A stretch of 64,000 nucleotides of DNA from Stutzerimonas stutzeri (GCA_002339675.1 DDKB01000022.1:88944-152943), one strand, 5' to 3'. Counted from the first letter of the stretch, positions 8,077 to 16,614 are shown. Notes: generated by a model from the letters alone, not told the origin. Numbers and translations: made by a program.

Positions 8077-8952
8077 TCAGTAGCTCCCAGTCGGCGCCGG
8101 CGCGGCGGGCGCCAGACGGTCGAGGAATAAGGTGGCGGCCAGCAGGTCGGCGGCGCCGCCCGGCGAAGCGTTGAGGGCGAGCATGTCGCGATCGAGCAGG
8201 CGCAGCTGGCGACGCCCGGCGAGACTGGTGGCGCCACCGGCTTCGAGCACGGCGCGGGCGCCGGCCTGCATGCGGTTCAGCCCTTCAAGACCGGCGCGGT
8301 GCAGCACGCAGGTGTCGGTCAGGCTGCTCATGATTGCCAGCAGTGCATCGAGCCTGGCGTTCTGCTCGCCGGCGCCGGCGCGGCGACTGGCCAGGAGTTG
8401 CGGCAAGCCGTGCTCGATGACCGCGGGAAAGCCGTGCTGCGCCTGTTCCCGCGCGCCGAGTACGCCGTAGCGACGGCACACGCGCGCGCCGTGGCTGTCC
8501 GGGTTGTGCGGCGCGGCCGGGTCGTCCAGCCGCGCCAGGGCGGCCGCGCTGGCGGCGATCCCGCCGGCCGAAGCGCCGCTTTCCAGCATGGCCGCCGCGC
8601 TGAGCAGCCCCAGCGCCCAGATCGCGCCGCGATGGGTGTTGACCCCGGCGGTGACGCGCAACATCTCCGCTTCGCCGTCGCGGCCCAGCTGGCCGAGCGT
8701 TTCACGCAGCGCCTGGCTGACCCGACCTTCGCGCCGCGCGGCATCGGCCATGGCGGCGAACGCCGGCCACAGCGACTGCGCCGAGGCGTGCATCAGCCCC
8801 AGGTGCAGATCGCTGTGCGCGCCACTGCCGCGCCGGTCGACCAGCCCCGGCTTGGGCGACAGGTCGGCCTCGTCGACCAGCGCCTGCACCGCCAGATCGG
8901 CCAGGCGCTCGGCCGCGGTCGGCGCCTGTCGTGCAATGAGTGCGCTCATCAC
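8077..8952 (-). CDS. mdcB: Triphosphoribosyl-dephospho-CoA synthase
   Basis: A 291-aa protein of the CitG/MdcB family. Characteristic are EADLSPKPGLVDRRGSGAH near the N-terminus and GVNTHRGAIWALG in the middle. It condenses dephospho-CoA with ATP, releasing adenine, to give the precursor of the MdcC prosthetic group. Start and mdcA stop overlap as ATGA. Confidence 0.93.
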   Translation of the reverse strand: MMSALIARQAPTAAERLADLAVQALVDEADLSPKPGLVDRRGSGAHSDLHLGLMHASAQSLWPAFAAMADAARREGRVSQALRETLGQLGRDGEAEMLRVTAGVNTHRGAIWALGLLSAAAMLESGASAGGIAASAAALARLDDPAAPHNPDSHGARVCRRYGVLGAREQAQHGFPAVIEHGLPQLLASRRAGAGEQNARLDALLAIMSSLTDTCVLHRAGLEGLNRMQAGARAVLEAGGATSLAGRRQLRLLDRDMLALNASPGGAADLLAATLFLDRLAPAAPAPTGSY

Positions 8953-10616
8953 CAGCTCCTGAACTTGGCAGGCGGGTTGTAGAGGCCGCCGGACCAGTCG
9001 ACCAGCTCAGCGATGCTTTTGGCCGCGAGCAGCTCGCGGGTCGCGTCGTTGCGACGGATGCCGAGGTCTTCCGGCAGGGCGATCAGCCCTTCGCGGCGCA
9101 TGCGTTCGGTGTCCTTCGGGTTGTGCCGAAGGCCGATGCTGGTGACGCCGGCCACCGCGGCGATCATCGCCTGGCGCTCCTCCAGCGAGCGGGCCTTGTA
9201 CAGGTAGGCGATGCCTTCCTCGGTGAGCAGGTGGGTGACGTCGTCGCCGTAGATCATGACCGGCGCCAGCGGCATGCCGCTCTTCTTCGCCACCTCGACC
9301 GCGTCGAGCTGCTCGACAAAGGTGGGTTTGCCGCCTTCCTGGAAGGTCTCGACCATCTGCACCACGAGCTTCTTGCCGCGCTCTAGCATCGTCACCGGGG
9401 CTTCGCCGCCGGGCATGGCCATGTCCAGCCAGGCTGGGGTCGGATGGCGGCGACCGCGCGGGTCGTGGCCCATGTTCGGCGCACCGCCGAAACCGGCCAG
9501 GCGACCACGGGTCACGGTGGAAGAATGGCCGTCGCCATCCACTTGCAGGGTGGCGCCGATAAACAGGTCCACCGCGTACTGCCCGGCCAGCTGGCACATC
9601 ATGCGGTTGGAGCGCATCGAGCCGTCGCGGCCGGTGAAGAACACGTCCGGACGCTGGGCGATGTAGTTCTCCATGCCCAGCTCGGTGCCGAAGCAGTGCA
9701 CGCTTTCTACCCAGCCGGTCTCGATCGCCGGGATCAGCGTCGGGTGCGGGTTGAGCGTCCAGTTGCGGCAGATCTTGCCTTTCAGGCCGAGGGATTCGCC
9801 GTAGGTCGGCAGGATCAGCTCGATGGCGGCGGTGTTGAAACCGATGCCGTGATTGAGCGACTGCACGTTGTGTTTTTCGTAGATGCCGCGGATCGCCATC
9901 ATCGCCATCAGCACATGCACCGGCTTGATGTGGCGCGGGTCGCGGGTGAACAGCGGCTCGATGTAGAAGGGCTTGTCCGCCACCACGACGAAATCCACCC
10001 AGCTGGCCGGGATGTCCACGCGCGGCAGCTCGTCGACGATCTCGTTGACCTGGAAGATGACGATGCCGTCGGAGAAGGCGGTGGGTTCGACCAGTGCCGG
10101 GGTGTCTTCGGTGCTCGGGCCGGTGTAGATGTTGCCGTGGCGGTCAGCCTGGAAGCCGGCTACCAGCGCGACGTTGGGGATCAGGTCCACCAACAGACGC
10201 GAATAGAGTTCGATGTAGGTGTGGATGGCACCGACTTCCAGCAGGCCGTCTTCAAGGAGCTGGCTGATGCGCAGGCTCTGCGGCCCGGCAAAGGAGAAGT
10301 CGAGCTTGCGCGCGATCTGCCGTTCGAACAGATCCAGGTGCTCGGCGCGACTGACGCTGGGCATGATCATGTGCAAGTCATGCAGCTTGCCGGGGTCGGC
10401 CTTGGCCAGGGAGCGCGAGAGAAAGTCCGCCTGCTTCTGGTTGTTGCCCTCGAGCACCACCCGATCACCGGGGGCGATCAGCAGTTCCAGCGCCTCGACG
10501 ATCCGCTCGCCTGGCAGCACCACGCCGTCGGCGAGGCTGCGCACCTGATCGACACGGCGAGCTTTTTCGGCTCGGCGACGCGACCACTGCGGCGGTGGGG
10601 AGATTGTTGTTGTCAT
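8949..10616 (-). CDS. mdcA: Malonate decarboxylase alpha subunit (acetyl-S-ACP:malonate ACP transferase)
   Basis: A 555-aa CoA-transferase-like protein, first gene of the operon. It exchanges acetate for malonate on the carrier protein. It contains GYEE-free CoA-transferase I folds with segments such as ALVAGFQADRHGNIYTGPS and LNHGIGFNTAAIEL. I start at the ATG at 10616; longer forms add a basic tail without family support. Codons 2-5 (ACA ACA ACA ATC) create an AACAACAA motif at the very start of the message. Confidence 0.93.
   Translation of the reverse strand: MTTTISPPPQWSRRRAEKARRVDQVRSLADGVVLPGERIVEALELLIAPGDRVVLEGNNQKQADFLSRSLAKADPGKLHDLHMIMPSVSRAEHLDLFERQIARKLDFSFAGPQSLRISQLLEDGLLEVGAIHTYIELYSRLLVDLIPNVALVAGFQADRHGNIYTGPSTEDTPALVEPTAFSDGIVIFQVNEIVDELPRVDIPASWVDFVVVADKPFYIEPLFTRDPRHIKPVHVLMAMMAIRGIYEKHNVQSLNHGIGFNTAAIELILPTYGESLGLKGKICRNWTLNPHPTLIPAIETGWVESVHCFGTELGMENYIAQRPDVFFTGRDGSMRSNRMMCQLAGQYAVDLFIGATLQVDGDGHSSTVTRGRLAGFGGAPNMGHDPRGRRHPTPAWLDMAMPGGEAPVTMLERGKKLVVQMVETFQEGGKPTFVEQLDAVEVAKKSGMPLAPVMIYGDDVTHLLTEEGIAYLYKARSLEERQAMIAAVAGVTSIGLRHNPKDTERMRREGLIALPEDLGIRRNDATRELLAAKSIAELVDWSGGLYNPPAKFRSW
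10604..10611 (-). promoter_or_regulatory. AACAACAA catabolite-activity motif at the mdcA start
   Basis: Within codons 2-5 of mdcA the minus strand reads AACAACAA, the AANAANAA Hfq/Crc pattern. A site directly after the start codon would allow translational repression of the whole operon. Three of three translation-initiation gaps in the operon that are not overlapping carry the same motif. Role inferred. Confidence 0.5.
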
Positions 10617-10621
10617 GCTGA

Positions 10622-10720
10622 CTCCACAGGTTTTCCGCTTTGTGGAGCGCACAGTAGGGAGGTGACCGAGAGGTCATCAATCAAGCGCGGAGGCGTTTCG
10701 TTACGCTGAAGTTAACGAAA
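10622..10720. promoter_or_regulatory. mdc operon control region with three dyads, probable MdcR operator
   Basis: The 108 bases between yqaA and mdcA contain TTTCGTTA (10696-10703) and TAACGAAA (10713-10720), a perfect 8-bp dyad with 9-base spacer and the T-N11-A layout used by LysR-type regulators. Nearer the gene are TGACC-GAGA-GGTCA (10663-10676) and CTCCACA (10622-10628) paired with TGTGGAG (10641-10647), the last probably in the 5' leader. The first dyad, 80-104 bases before the start codon, is the best MdcR site. Confidence 0.5.
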
Positions 10721-10724
10721 AGCC

Positions 10725-11156
10725 TTACCAGCCGCTGAGCACGATTCCGCCGAGAATCAGATAGCGGCCACCTTTGGCCAGGGTCACCAGTAGCAGGAAG
10801 CTCCACAGCGGCTCGCGCAGGGTGCCGGCGACCACCGTCAGCGGGTCGCCGATGAGCGGCACCCAGCTCAGCAGCAGCGACAGGCGTCCGTAGCGGTGAT
10901 AACGCTGTTGCGCCCGCTCCAGCTGCCGCGGGCTGACTGGAAACCAACGCGCATGCTTGAAGCGTTCGAGCGAGCGCCCAAGCAGCCAGTTCACCAGCGA
11001 GCCGAGGACGTTACCCCCGGTGGCGACCGCCAGCAGTAGCGCCGGCGAGAAACGCCCGTCGAGCAGCAGCCCGACCAGCACGGCCTCCGATTGCGCGGGC
11101 AGCAGGGTGGCAGCGGCAAAGGCGGCGCCGAACAGGCCGAGGTAGGCGGTCAGCAT
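10725..11156 (-). CDS. YqaA-family (DedA/SNARE-associated-like) inner-membrane protein
   Basis: A 143-aa protein with about four hydrophobic segments. NVLGSLVNWLLGR and RYGRLSLLLSWVPLIGDPLT are the conserved re-entrant-loop and arginine motifs of the VTT/DedA-like YqaA family, thought to act in lipid flipping or membrane homeostasis. No partner genes nearby suggest a specific role. It lies upstream of mdcA on the same strand, separated by the mdc control region. Confidence 0.8.
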   Translation of the reverse strand: MLTAYLGLFGAAFAAATLLPAQSEAVLVGLLLDGRFSPALLLAVATGGNVLGSLVNWLLGRSLERFKHARWFPVSPRQLERAQQRYHRYGRLSLLLSWVPLIGDPLTVVAGTLREPLWSFLLLVTLAKGGRYLILGGIVLSGW

Positions 11157-11210
11157 CGTGGCGCCTCGACCCGGTGGCGGCCGCTGGTCGGCGCGATCAC
11201 GCCGGCGGGT

Positions 11211-11453
11211 TCAGCGCCCTGGCTGCGGGCGAAAACCTGGAATCGCACCGGGTCGCTCGAGGTGGCCGGCCGGCTGGGTGCAGTTGAGGTCGCGAAACGG
11301 CTGGCCGCTGAGCTGCTCCCAACCGTGTCCCGGCGAGGTCTGCCGGCAGATGACGGTGCCATCGGCCTTGCTCCGCCACTGGTAATACGGCGCCGGGCCG
11401 GCAGAGGCCCACAGCGAAGGGAACAGGAGAAACAGAAAGACTGCAGCGCGCAT
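11211..11453 (-). CDS. Small exported protein of unknown function
   Basis: An 80-aa protein with a clear signal peptide (MRAAVFLFLLFPSLWASAGP) and a short mature part with two cysteines (VICRQTSP and DLNCTQPAG) that could form a disulfide. The layout recalls small Pseudomonas periplasmic proteins with DUF4124-like ends, but I cannot assign a family. It ends 54 bases before the yqaA start, so it may lead a two-gene unit. Confidence 0.6.
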   Translation of the reverse strand: MRAAVFLFLLFPSLWASAGPAPYYQWRSKADGTVICRQTSPGHGWEQLSGQPFRDLNCTQPAGHLERPGAIPGFRPQPGR

Positions 11454-11507
11454 GATTCGGCGTTCGGGCAGGAAACTCGCGCCACTCTAGCCCGATCGAC
11501 CGCCAGC

Positions 11508-11545
11508 GCAAAGCTTCGCCAGCAAGCTGGCTCCTACAAAAGCCA
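11508..11545. repeat. Pseudomonas-type REP element
   Basis: The bases contain GCCAGC-AA-GCTGGC (11518-11531) followed by TCCTACA, the hallmark of the short interspersed REP repeats of Pseudomonas, which usually occur in hundreds of copies between genes. Only one copy was noticed in this window. Confidence 0.7.
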
Positions 11546-11919
11546 GAGCCAAGGCCAAATCCCGCCTCGCGAACCACGTCCCGGCAGAGACCCGCCGCAA
11601 CTCCCCCTTCGCCAGCACCCTGGCGTCACCACCGCCGCTCATGCCCTAGGCATAGGCAAAAAACCGCCGACGCCCCCTGAGCGATCGGCAAGATCTTGCG
11701 CATGACGGCGCGCTGCCTGGATACGACCCGCCAGCCAGAGCCCTCGGATGGTCTGGCACGCCTCGTGCAACGCATAAGTGGCCCGATGCGATCAATGACA
11801 AGAAAACCCGCACAGCGCACCCCCGCCTTCTCCGCGAAGGCCATCCGTGTGTTCCGCTCCTTTCTTGTCTATCGCTGTACGATGGCTGCTGATCGACTAT
11901 CGTCGGTTCTGCGAAAACC

Positions 11920-11927
11920 AATAACAA
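11920..11927 (+). promoter_or_regulatory. AATAACAA catabolite-activity motif before the TAXI gene
   Basis: AATAACAA fits AANAANAA and lies 6 bases before the GGAG ribosome-binding site of the gene at 11945. The arrangement matches Hfq/Crc-controlled transporter messages in Pseudomonas. Inference from motif and place. Confidence 0.45.
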
Positions 11928-11944
11928 AGAAACGGAGAAACACC

Positions 11945-12898
11945 ATGAAATTGACCAAGCAACTCGGCCTGCTCGCTGCTGCAGCGGCCTTCACCGCCAG
12001 CACCGCCGCGGTGGCCGCGCCGACCTTTATCAATATCCTGACCGGCGGCACCAGCGGCGTGTACTACCCGGTCGGCGTGGCCATTTCCCAGCTCTACAGC
12101 AAGGGCATCGAAGGATCGAAGACATCCGTACAGGCGACCAAGGCCTCGGTAGAAAACCTCAACCTGCTGCAAGCCGGCCGTGGTGAACTGGCCCTGGCGC
12201 TCGGTGACTCGGTCGCCGATGCCTGGAACGGCGTGGAAGACGCAGGCTTCAAGGCTCCGCTGAAGAAATTGCGTGCAATCGGTGGCGCCTATCCGAACTA
12301 CATCCAGATCGTTGCCAGCAAGGAATCTGGCATCAAGACGCTGGCCGACCTGAAGGGCAAGTCGCTCTCCGTCGGCGCGCCGAAGTCCGGCACCGAACTG
12401 AACGCCCGCGCCATCCTCAAGGCGGCCGGCCTGAGCTACGAAGACATGGGCAAGGTGGAATATCTTCCGTTCGCCGAATCCGTTGAATTGATCAAGAACC
12501 GCCAGCTGGACGCAACCCTGCAATCGGCCGGTCTGGGCATGGCAGCCATCCGCGACCTGGCCTCGACCATGGAGCTGAACTACGTCGAGATTCCGCAGGA
12601 CGTGGTCACCAAGATCAACAACGCGGCCTACCAGGCGGCAACGATCCCGGCCGGCACCTACGACGGCCAGGATGCGGATGTGCCGACCGTGGCCATCACC
12701 AACATCCTGGTGACCCATGAAGACGTACCGGAAGACGTCGCCTACCAGATGACCAAGCTGATCTTCGAGAACCTCGATGACCTGAGCAAAGCCCATTCGG
12801 CCGCCAAGGACATCAAGCGGGAAAACGCCGCCAAGTCGCTGCCGATCCCGCTGCATCCGGGCGCTGAGCGTTATTACAAGGAAGTGGGCGCGCTCTGA
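11945..12898 (+). CDS. TAXI-family TRAP transporter substrate-binding protein
   Basis: A 317-aa periplasmic protein with a signal peptide (about residues 1-24, cleaved near AVAAPTF). The mature start FINILTGGTSGVYYPVG is the TAXI-family hallmark, followed by GRGELALALGDSVADAW and GAPKSGTELNARAIL. It captures a small organic acid, possibly glutamate or a dicarboxylate in related proteins, and hands it to the fused permease encoded next. GGAG at 11934-11937 supports the ATG at 11945. Confidence 0.92.
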   Translation: MKLTKQLGLLAAAAAFTASTAAVAAPTFINILTGGTSGVYYPVGVAISQLYSKGIEGSKTSVQATKASVENLNLLQAGRGELALALGDSVADAWNGVEDAGFKAPLKKLRAIGGAYPNYIQIVASKESGIKTLADLKGKSLSVGAPKSGTELNARAILKAAGLSYEDMGKVEYLPFAESVELIKNRQLDATLQSAGLGMAAIRDLASTMELNYVEIPQDVVTKINNAAYQAATIPAGTYDGQDADVPTVAITNILVTHEDVPEDVAYQMTKLIFENLDDLSKAHSAAKDIKRENAAKSLPIPLHPGAERYYKEVGAL

Positions 12899-13062
12899 TC
12901 GCGACCAGGGGGGCGGCGACCGCCGTCCCCACCCCGCGGTGCGCACGGCGCCGCGGTATCCCGAACCGAACCCTGCAGAGCGGCTAGTAAAACCAGCGTG
13001 TGATCACGGCAGGTTTTGTTAGCGGCTCTACGCGACCACGCTTTATCAGCTCGAGGCATTCC

Positions 13063-15096
13063 ATGAGCGAACTACAACAAGAACAAGGCCTGGGTGGCAG
13101 CCCAGCCGAATGGCCCAAGACACTGTTCTATGTCGCCCTGCTGTTTTCCATCTACCAGATCGTCATGGCAGCGTTTCACCCGGTGTCGAGCCAGGTGCTG
13201 CGGGCAGGCCACGTCGGGTTCTTGCTGATGCTGGTGTTCCTCAGCTTTCCCGCACGCGGCAACGGCCGGCCCTGGCAGCCGCTGGCCTGGGTGCTGGCGA
13301 TCGCCGGCATGGGCACTGCGTTCTACCAGTGGTATTTCGAAGGTGATCTGATTCAGCGCTCCGGCGACCTGACCACCGCCGACTTCGTGGTCGGCGTGGT
13401 ACTCATCGCCCTTGTGTTCGAAGCCGCGCGCCGGGTCATGGGCATTGCGCTGCCGCTGATCTGCGCGCTGTTTCTCGCCTACGGCCTGCTCGGCCAGTAC
13501 CTGCCGGGCGATCTGGCGCACCGTGGCTACGCCATCGACCAGATAGTCAACCAGCTGGCGTTCGGCACTGAAGGCCTGTACGGCACACCAACCTACGTGT
13601 CGGCGACCTACATCTTCCTGTTCATCCTGTTCGGCGCCTTTCTCGAACAGGCCGGCATGATCAAGCTGTTCACCGACTTCGCCATGGGCCTGTTCGGCCA
13701 CAAGCTGGGCGGCCCGGCCAAGGTGTCGGTGGTGTCCTCGGCGCTGATGGGCACCATCACCGGATCGGGCGTAGCCAACGTGGTGACCACCGGCCAGTTC
13801 ACCATTCCGCTGATGAAGCGCTTCGGCTACCGCGCGGCCTTCGCCGGCGGGGTTGAGGCAACCGCGAGCATGGGCAGCCAGATGATGCCGCCGGTGATGG
13901 GCGCCGTGGCGTTCATCATGGCCGAAACCATCAACGTGCCCTTCATTGAGGTGGCCAAGGCTGCCCTGATCCCGGCCCTGCTGTACTTCGGTTCGACCTT
14001 CTGGATGGTCCACCTGGAAGCCAAGCGCGCCAATCTGCGCGGCCTGCCCAAGGACCAGTGCCCGAGCGCCATGGCCGCGGTCAAGGAACGCTGGTATCTG
14101 CTGATTCCGCTGGTGGTGCTGGTCTGGCTGCTGTTCTCCGGCCGCACGCCGATGTTCGCCGGCACCATCGGCCTGGCACTGACCGCGATCGTCATCCTCG
14201 GCTCGGCGATCATCCTCAAGGTGTCGTCATTCGGCCTGCGGATCGCCTTCTGGATCGCCCTCGGGGTACTTTGCGCGGGCTTCTTCCAGCTCGGCATCAG
14301 CGTCATCTTCGCGGTCATCGCGGTGCTGGTGGCGATTTGCTGGTTCATCAAGGGCGGCCGCGACACCCTGGTCGTATGTCTGCATGCGCTGGTCGAAGGC
14401 GCTCGTCATGCGGTCCCGGTGGGCATCGCCTGCGCGCTGGTCGGCGTGATCATCGGCGTGGTGTCGCTGACCGGTGTGGCCTCGACCTTCGCCGGCTACA
14501 TCCTCGCGGTCGGTCAGGACAATCTGTTCCTTTCGCTGGTCCTGACCATGCTGACCTGCCTGGTGCTGGGCATGGGCATCCCGACCATCCCGAACTACAT
14601 CATCACCAGCTCGATCGCCGCGCCGGCGCTGCTAGACCTGGGCGTGCCGCTGATCGTCTCGCACATGTTCGTCTTCTACTTCGGCATCCTCGCTGACCTG
14701 ACGCCACCGGTGGCACTGGCCTGCTTCGCCGCTGCGCCGATTGCCAAGGAGACCGGCCTGAAGATCAGCCTGTGGGCAGTGCGCATCGCCGTGGCCGGCT
14801 TTGTGGTGCCGTTCATGGCGGTCTACAACCCGTCCTTGATGCTGCAGGGCGACAGCCTGTGGATGACCGTTTACATGGTGTTCAAGGCCGCCTTCGCCAT
14901 TGGTCTGTGGGGCATCGCCTCGATCGGCTACCTGCAACGGCCGCTGGCCTGGTGGGAACGCTTGTTCGGCTTTGCCGGCGGTGTCGCGCTGATCATGGCA
15001 CTGCCCGTCACCGATGAAATCGGCTTCGGCATCGGCGCCTTGCTGGTGGCCCAGCACATCCTCCGCGCCCGCCGGGCCGGGCCGGCACTGGCATGA
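13063..15096 (+). CDS. TRAP transporter fused 4TM/12TM permease (TAXI type)
   Basis: A 677-aa inner-membrane protein in which the small (DctQ-like) and large (DctM-like) subunits are fused, as is usual for TAXI systems. About 17-18 hydrophobic segments are visible, with DctM-like patterns GSGVANVVTTGQFTIPLM, EATASMGSQMMPPVMGAVAF and GMGIPTIPNYIITSS. The ATG at 13063 follows GAGGCATTCC, a weak ribosome-binding site. Secondary, ion-gradient-driven uptake is expected. The stop overlaps the next gene (ATGA). Confidence 0.92.
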   Translation: MSELQQEQGLGGSPAEWPKTLFYVALLFSIYQIVMAAFHPVSSQVLRAGHVGFLLMLVFLSFPARGNGRPWQPLAWVLAIAGMGTAFYQWYFEGDLIQRSGDLTTADFVVGVVLIALVFEAARRVMGIALPLICALFLAYGLLGQYLPGDLAHRGYAIDQIVNQLAFGTEGLYGTPTYVSATYIFLFILFGAFLEQAGMIKLFTDFAMGLFGHKLGGPAKVSVVSSALMGTITGSGVANVVTTGQFTIPLMKRFGYRAAFAGGVEATASMGSQMMPPVMGAVAFIMAETINVPFIEVAKAALIPALLYFGSTFWMVHLEAKRANLRGLPKDQCPSAMAAVKERWYLLIPLVVLVWLLFSGRTPMFAGTIGLALTAIVILGSAIILKVSSFGLRIAFWIALGVLCAGFFQLGISVIFAVIAVLVAICWFIKGGRDTLVVCLHALVEGARHAVPVGIACALVGVIIGVVSLTGVASTFAGYILAVGQDNLFLSLVLTMLTCLVLGMGIPTIPNYIITSSIAAPALLDLGVPLIVSHMFVFYFGILADLTPPVALACFAAAPIAKETGLKISLWAVRIAVAGFVVPFMAVYNPSLMLQGDSLWMTVYMVFKAAFAIGLWGIASIGYLQRPLAWWERLFGFAGGVALIMALPVTDEIGFGIGALLVAQHILRARRAGPALA

Positions 15097-15494
15097 TCGG
15101 GCTGTGCATGGGCCTGGCCGGTGCGATCTGGGCGCAACTGCCGGTCGACCACTTCACCCTGGCCTGGACCCACACGATCGAGAAGATCCGCTGGGAAGAA
15201 GATTACCGCGTGACGCCGGACGGGCTGCGGCTCGGCGAAGCGCGGGTCAAGGGTTCCGGCGCCGGGATGGAAATCCCCGACGGCGCCGAACTGCGTGACG
15301 GCACCTGGCACTACCAGCGCCAGCTCCCGCCGTTGCAACCACTGCGCCTGGGGCGAACCCCCGAAGCAGGGGATTTCCAACTGTGCTTTGACCAGCGTTG
15401 TCACGCCATGAGCGAATGGCTCGGCCCGCCAAAAGCGGACCGGCCCGCGCTGGAACTCTGGAGCTGCGCCGCGCAAGCGGACGACTCCCACTGA
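15093..15494 (+). CDS. DUF1850 protein of the TAXI TRAP operon
   Basis: A 133-aa protein with an N-terminal hydrophobic segment (signal or anchor) and the DUF1850 pattern: FTLAWTHTIEKIRWEEDYRV near residue 20-40, then RVKGSGAGMEIPDGA and a C-terminal FDQRCHAMSEW. DUF1850 proteins are regular partners of TAXI TRAP transporters, of unknown role. Its ATG overlaps the permease TGA, so the three genes form one operon. Confidence 0.85.
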   Translation: MIGLCMGLAGAIWAQLPVDHFTLAWTHTIEKIRWEEDYRVTPDGLRLGEARVKGSGAGMEIPDGAELRDGTWHYQRQLPPLQPLRLGRTPEAGDFQLCFDQRCHAMSEWLGPPKADRPALELWSCAAQADDSH

Positions 15495-15683
15495 GCCACG
15501 GCCGGGAGACCGGCCGCCTCAGTTCCCTTCCTGCCGACGGCTCCTCCGCCGTCGCCACCGCCTCGCACCAACCGCCTATGGACGGGTTCGAGTCGTCGGC
15601 ACTCCGCATCACACCCTCAACCAAGCCCGCCCTTTCTACAGGCTCGGCTAGGCTGTCAGGACACCCTCGACGGAGAAGCCAAG

Positions 15684-16208
15684 ATGACACTCAGCCGTTC
15701 TCTCTGCGCTGGGCTGGCAATGCTCAGCGCCATCCCCGCTCTCGCGCTGGACATGCGCCCGGGGCTGTGGGAGTTCTCCAGCGACAACATCCAGGTCGAC
15801 GGCCGGGCAATGCCGGGCATGGCCGAGATGCTGGAGCAGATGCAGGCGTTGCCACCCGAGCAGCGCAAGATGATGCAGGACATGCTGGCCGCACAGGGCG
15901 TGCAGCCTTCTGCCGCCGGGCTGCGGATGTGCCTGAGCGAGGCGCAGGTCAAGTCCCGCGCGCTGCCGTTTCAGCATGAGCCCGGCTGCACCCAAGCGGT
16001 GGACGAGCAGACCGACCGGCTCTGGCGGTTTCGCTTCGAATGCCCGGACGCCCGCGGCCATGGCGAAACCCGCCTGCTCAGCTCGCAGGAGGTCGTCAGC
16101 GTGATGGAAACCCAATACCAGGTCGGCACGCGCGACGGCAGCGGCAAAATGCAGACGCACGGCAAATGGCTGAGCGCCGACTGCGGCTCGCTCAAGCCGC
16201 GCGACTGA
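15684..16208 (+). CDS. DUF3617-family exported protein
   Basis: A 174-aa protein with a signal peptide (MTLSRSLCAGLAMLSAIPALA) and mature MRPGLWEFSSDN, the opening of DUF3617. Three to four cysteines (RMCLSEAQ, PGCTQA, FECPDA, SADCGS) probably pair in the periplasm. A Met/Gln-rich helix follows the first strand. Function unknown. It has its own promoter region of 189 bases after the DUF1850 gene. Confidence 0.8.
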   Translation: MTLSRSLCAGLAMLSAIPALALDMRPGLWEFSSDNIQVDGRAMPGMAEMLEQMQALPPEQRKMMQDMLAAQGVQPSAAGLRMCLSEAQVKSRALPFQHEPGCTQAVDEQTDRLWRFRFECPDARGHGETRLLSSQEVVSVMETQYQVGTRDGSGKMQTHGKWLSADCGSLKPRD

Positions 16209-16216
16209 CGCGCCGA

Positions 16217-16232
16217 CGTTTCACGTGGAACC
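16217..16232. other. parS: parS partition site
   Basis: CGTTTCACGTGGAACC contains the 14-bp core GTTTCACGTGGAAC, identical to the core at 60665-60678 in recF. It lies in the 38-base space between two convergent genes, about 40 kb left of oriC. ParB encoded at 47875-48747 should bind it. Confidence 0.85.
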
Positions 16233-16246
16233 CCGTCGCGGCGCGT

Positions 16247-16603
16247 CTAGTCGGCGCTCCACTGCCCGCCGTTGACCTGCTCACAGGCAGGCCGGAGGAT
16301 ACGCGCATCGCTGGCCACGCCGTAGTAGTGGATGTCCTGCCGGTAGGGCATGTTGGAGACCTGAGCGTTGCGACACACGCCAAACGCACCGCTGGGGCAG
16401 TGCTCGACGAACGTCACCTCCACGTCCTGGTCTTTGAGTTCGGGCTGGCAAAAGCCGGAGCGAAACAGCTCGGTGGGAATCGAGCGGTTCTGCTGGCAGA
16501 CCTTGACCTCGATCCGCTGGCCCTGGCTGTGAATCATGCAACCCTCCGCCCAGGCGAGATTGGCGACACCCAGCGCCAGCAGCAGCACACTTAACCTACC
16601 CAT
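16247..16603 (-). CDS. Conserved exported Cys-rich protein
   Basis: A 118-aa protein with a signal peptide (MGRLSVLLLALGVANLAWA) and six cysteines in the mature part, spaced as in GCMIHSQGQ, VKVCQQNRS, SGFCQPEL, VEHCPSG, GVCRNAQ and RPACEQVN. These suggest a disulfide-stabilised periplasmic domain. It is divergent from the CobW-like gene, with start codons 11 bases apart. Similar Pseudomonas proteins are uncharacterised; no function is assigned. Confidence 0.7.
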   Translation of the reverse strand: MGRLSVLLLALGVANLAWAEGCMIHSQGQRIEVKVCQQNRSIPTELFRSGFCQPELKDQDVEVTFVEHCPSGAFGVCRNAQVSNMPYRQDIHYYGVASDARILRPACEQVNGGQWSAD

Positions 16604-16614
16604 CGACGACTCCC

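Larger units (their letters stand above)
11454..11944. other. 491-base non-coding stretch with REP element and TAXI leader
   Basis: No gene is supported here. The left part holds a REP element (11508-11545). The right end is A-rich and forms the leader of the TAXI binding-protein gene, with CCAATAACAAAGAAAC and a GGAG ribosome-binding site at 11934-11937. Nothing else recognisable was found in 11550-11900. Confidence 0.5.
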
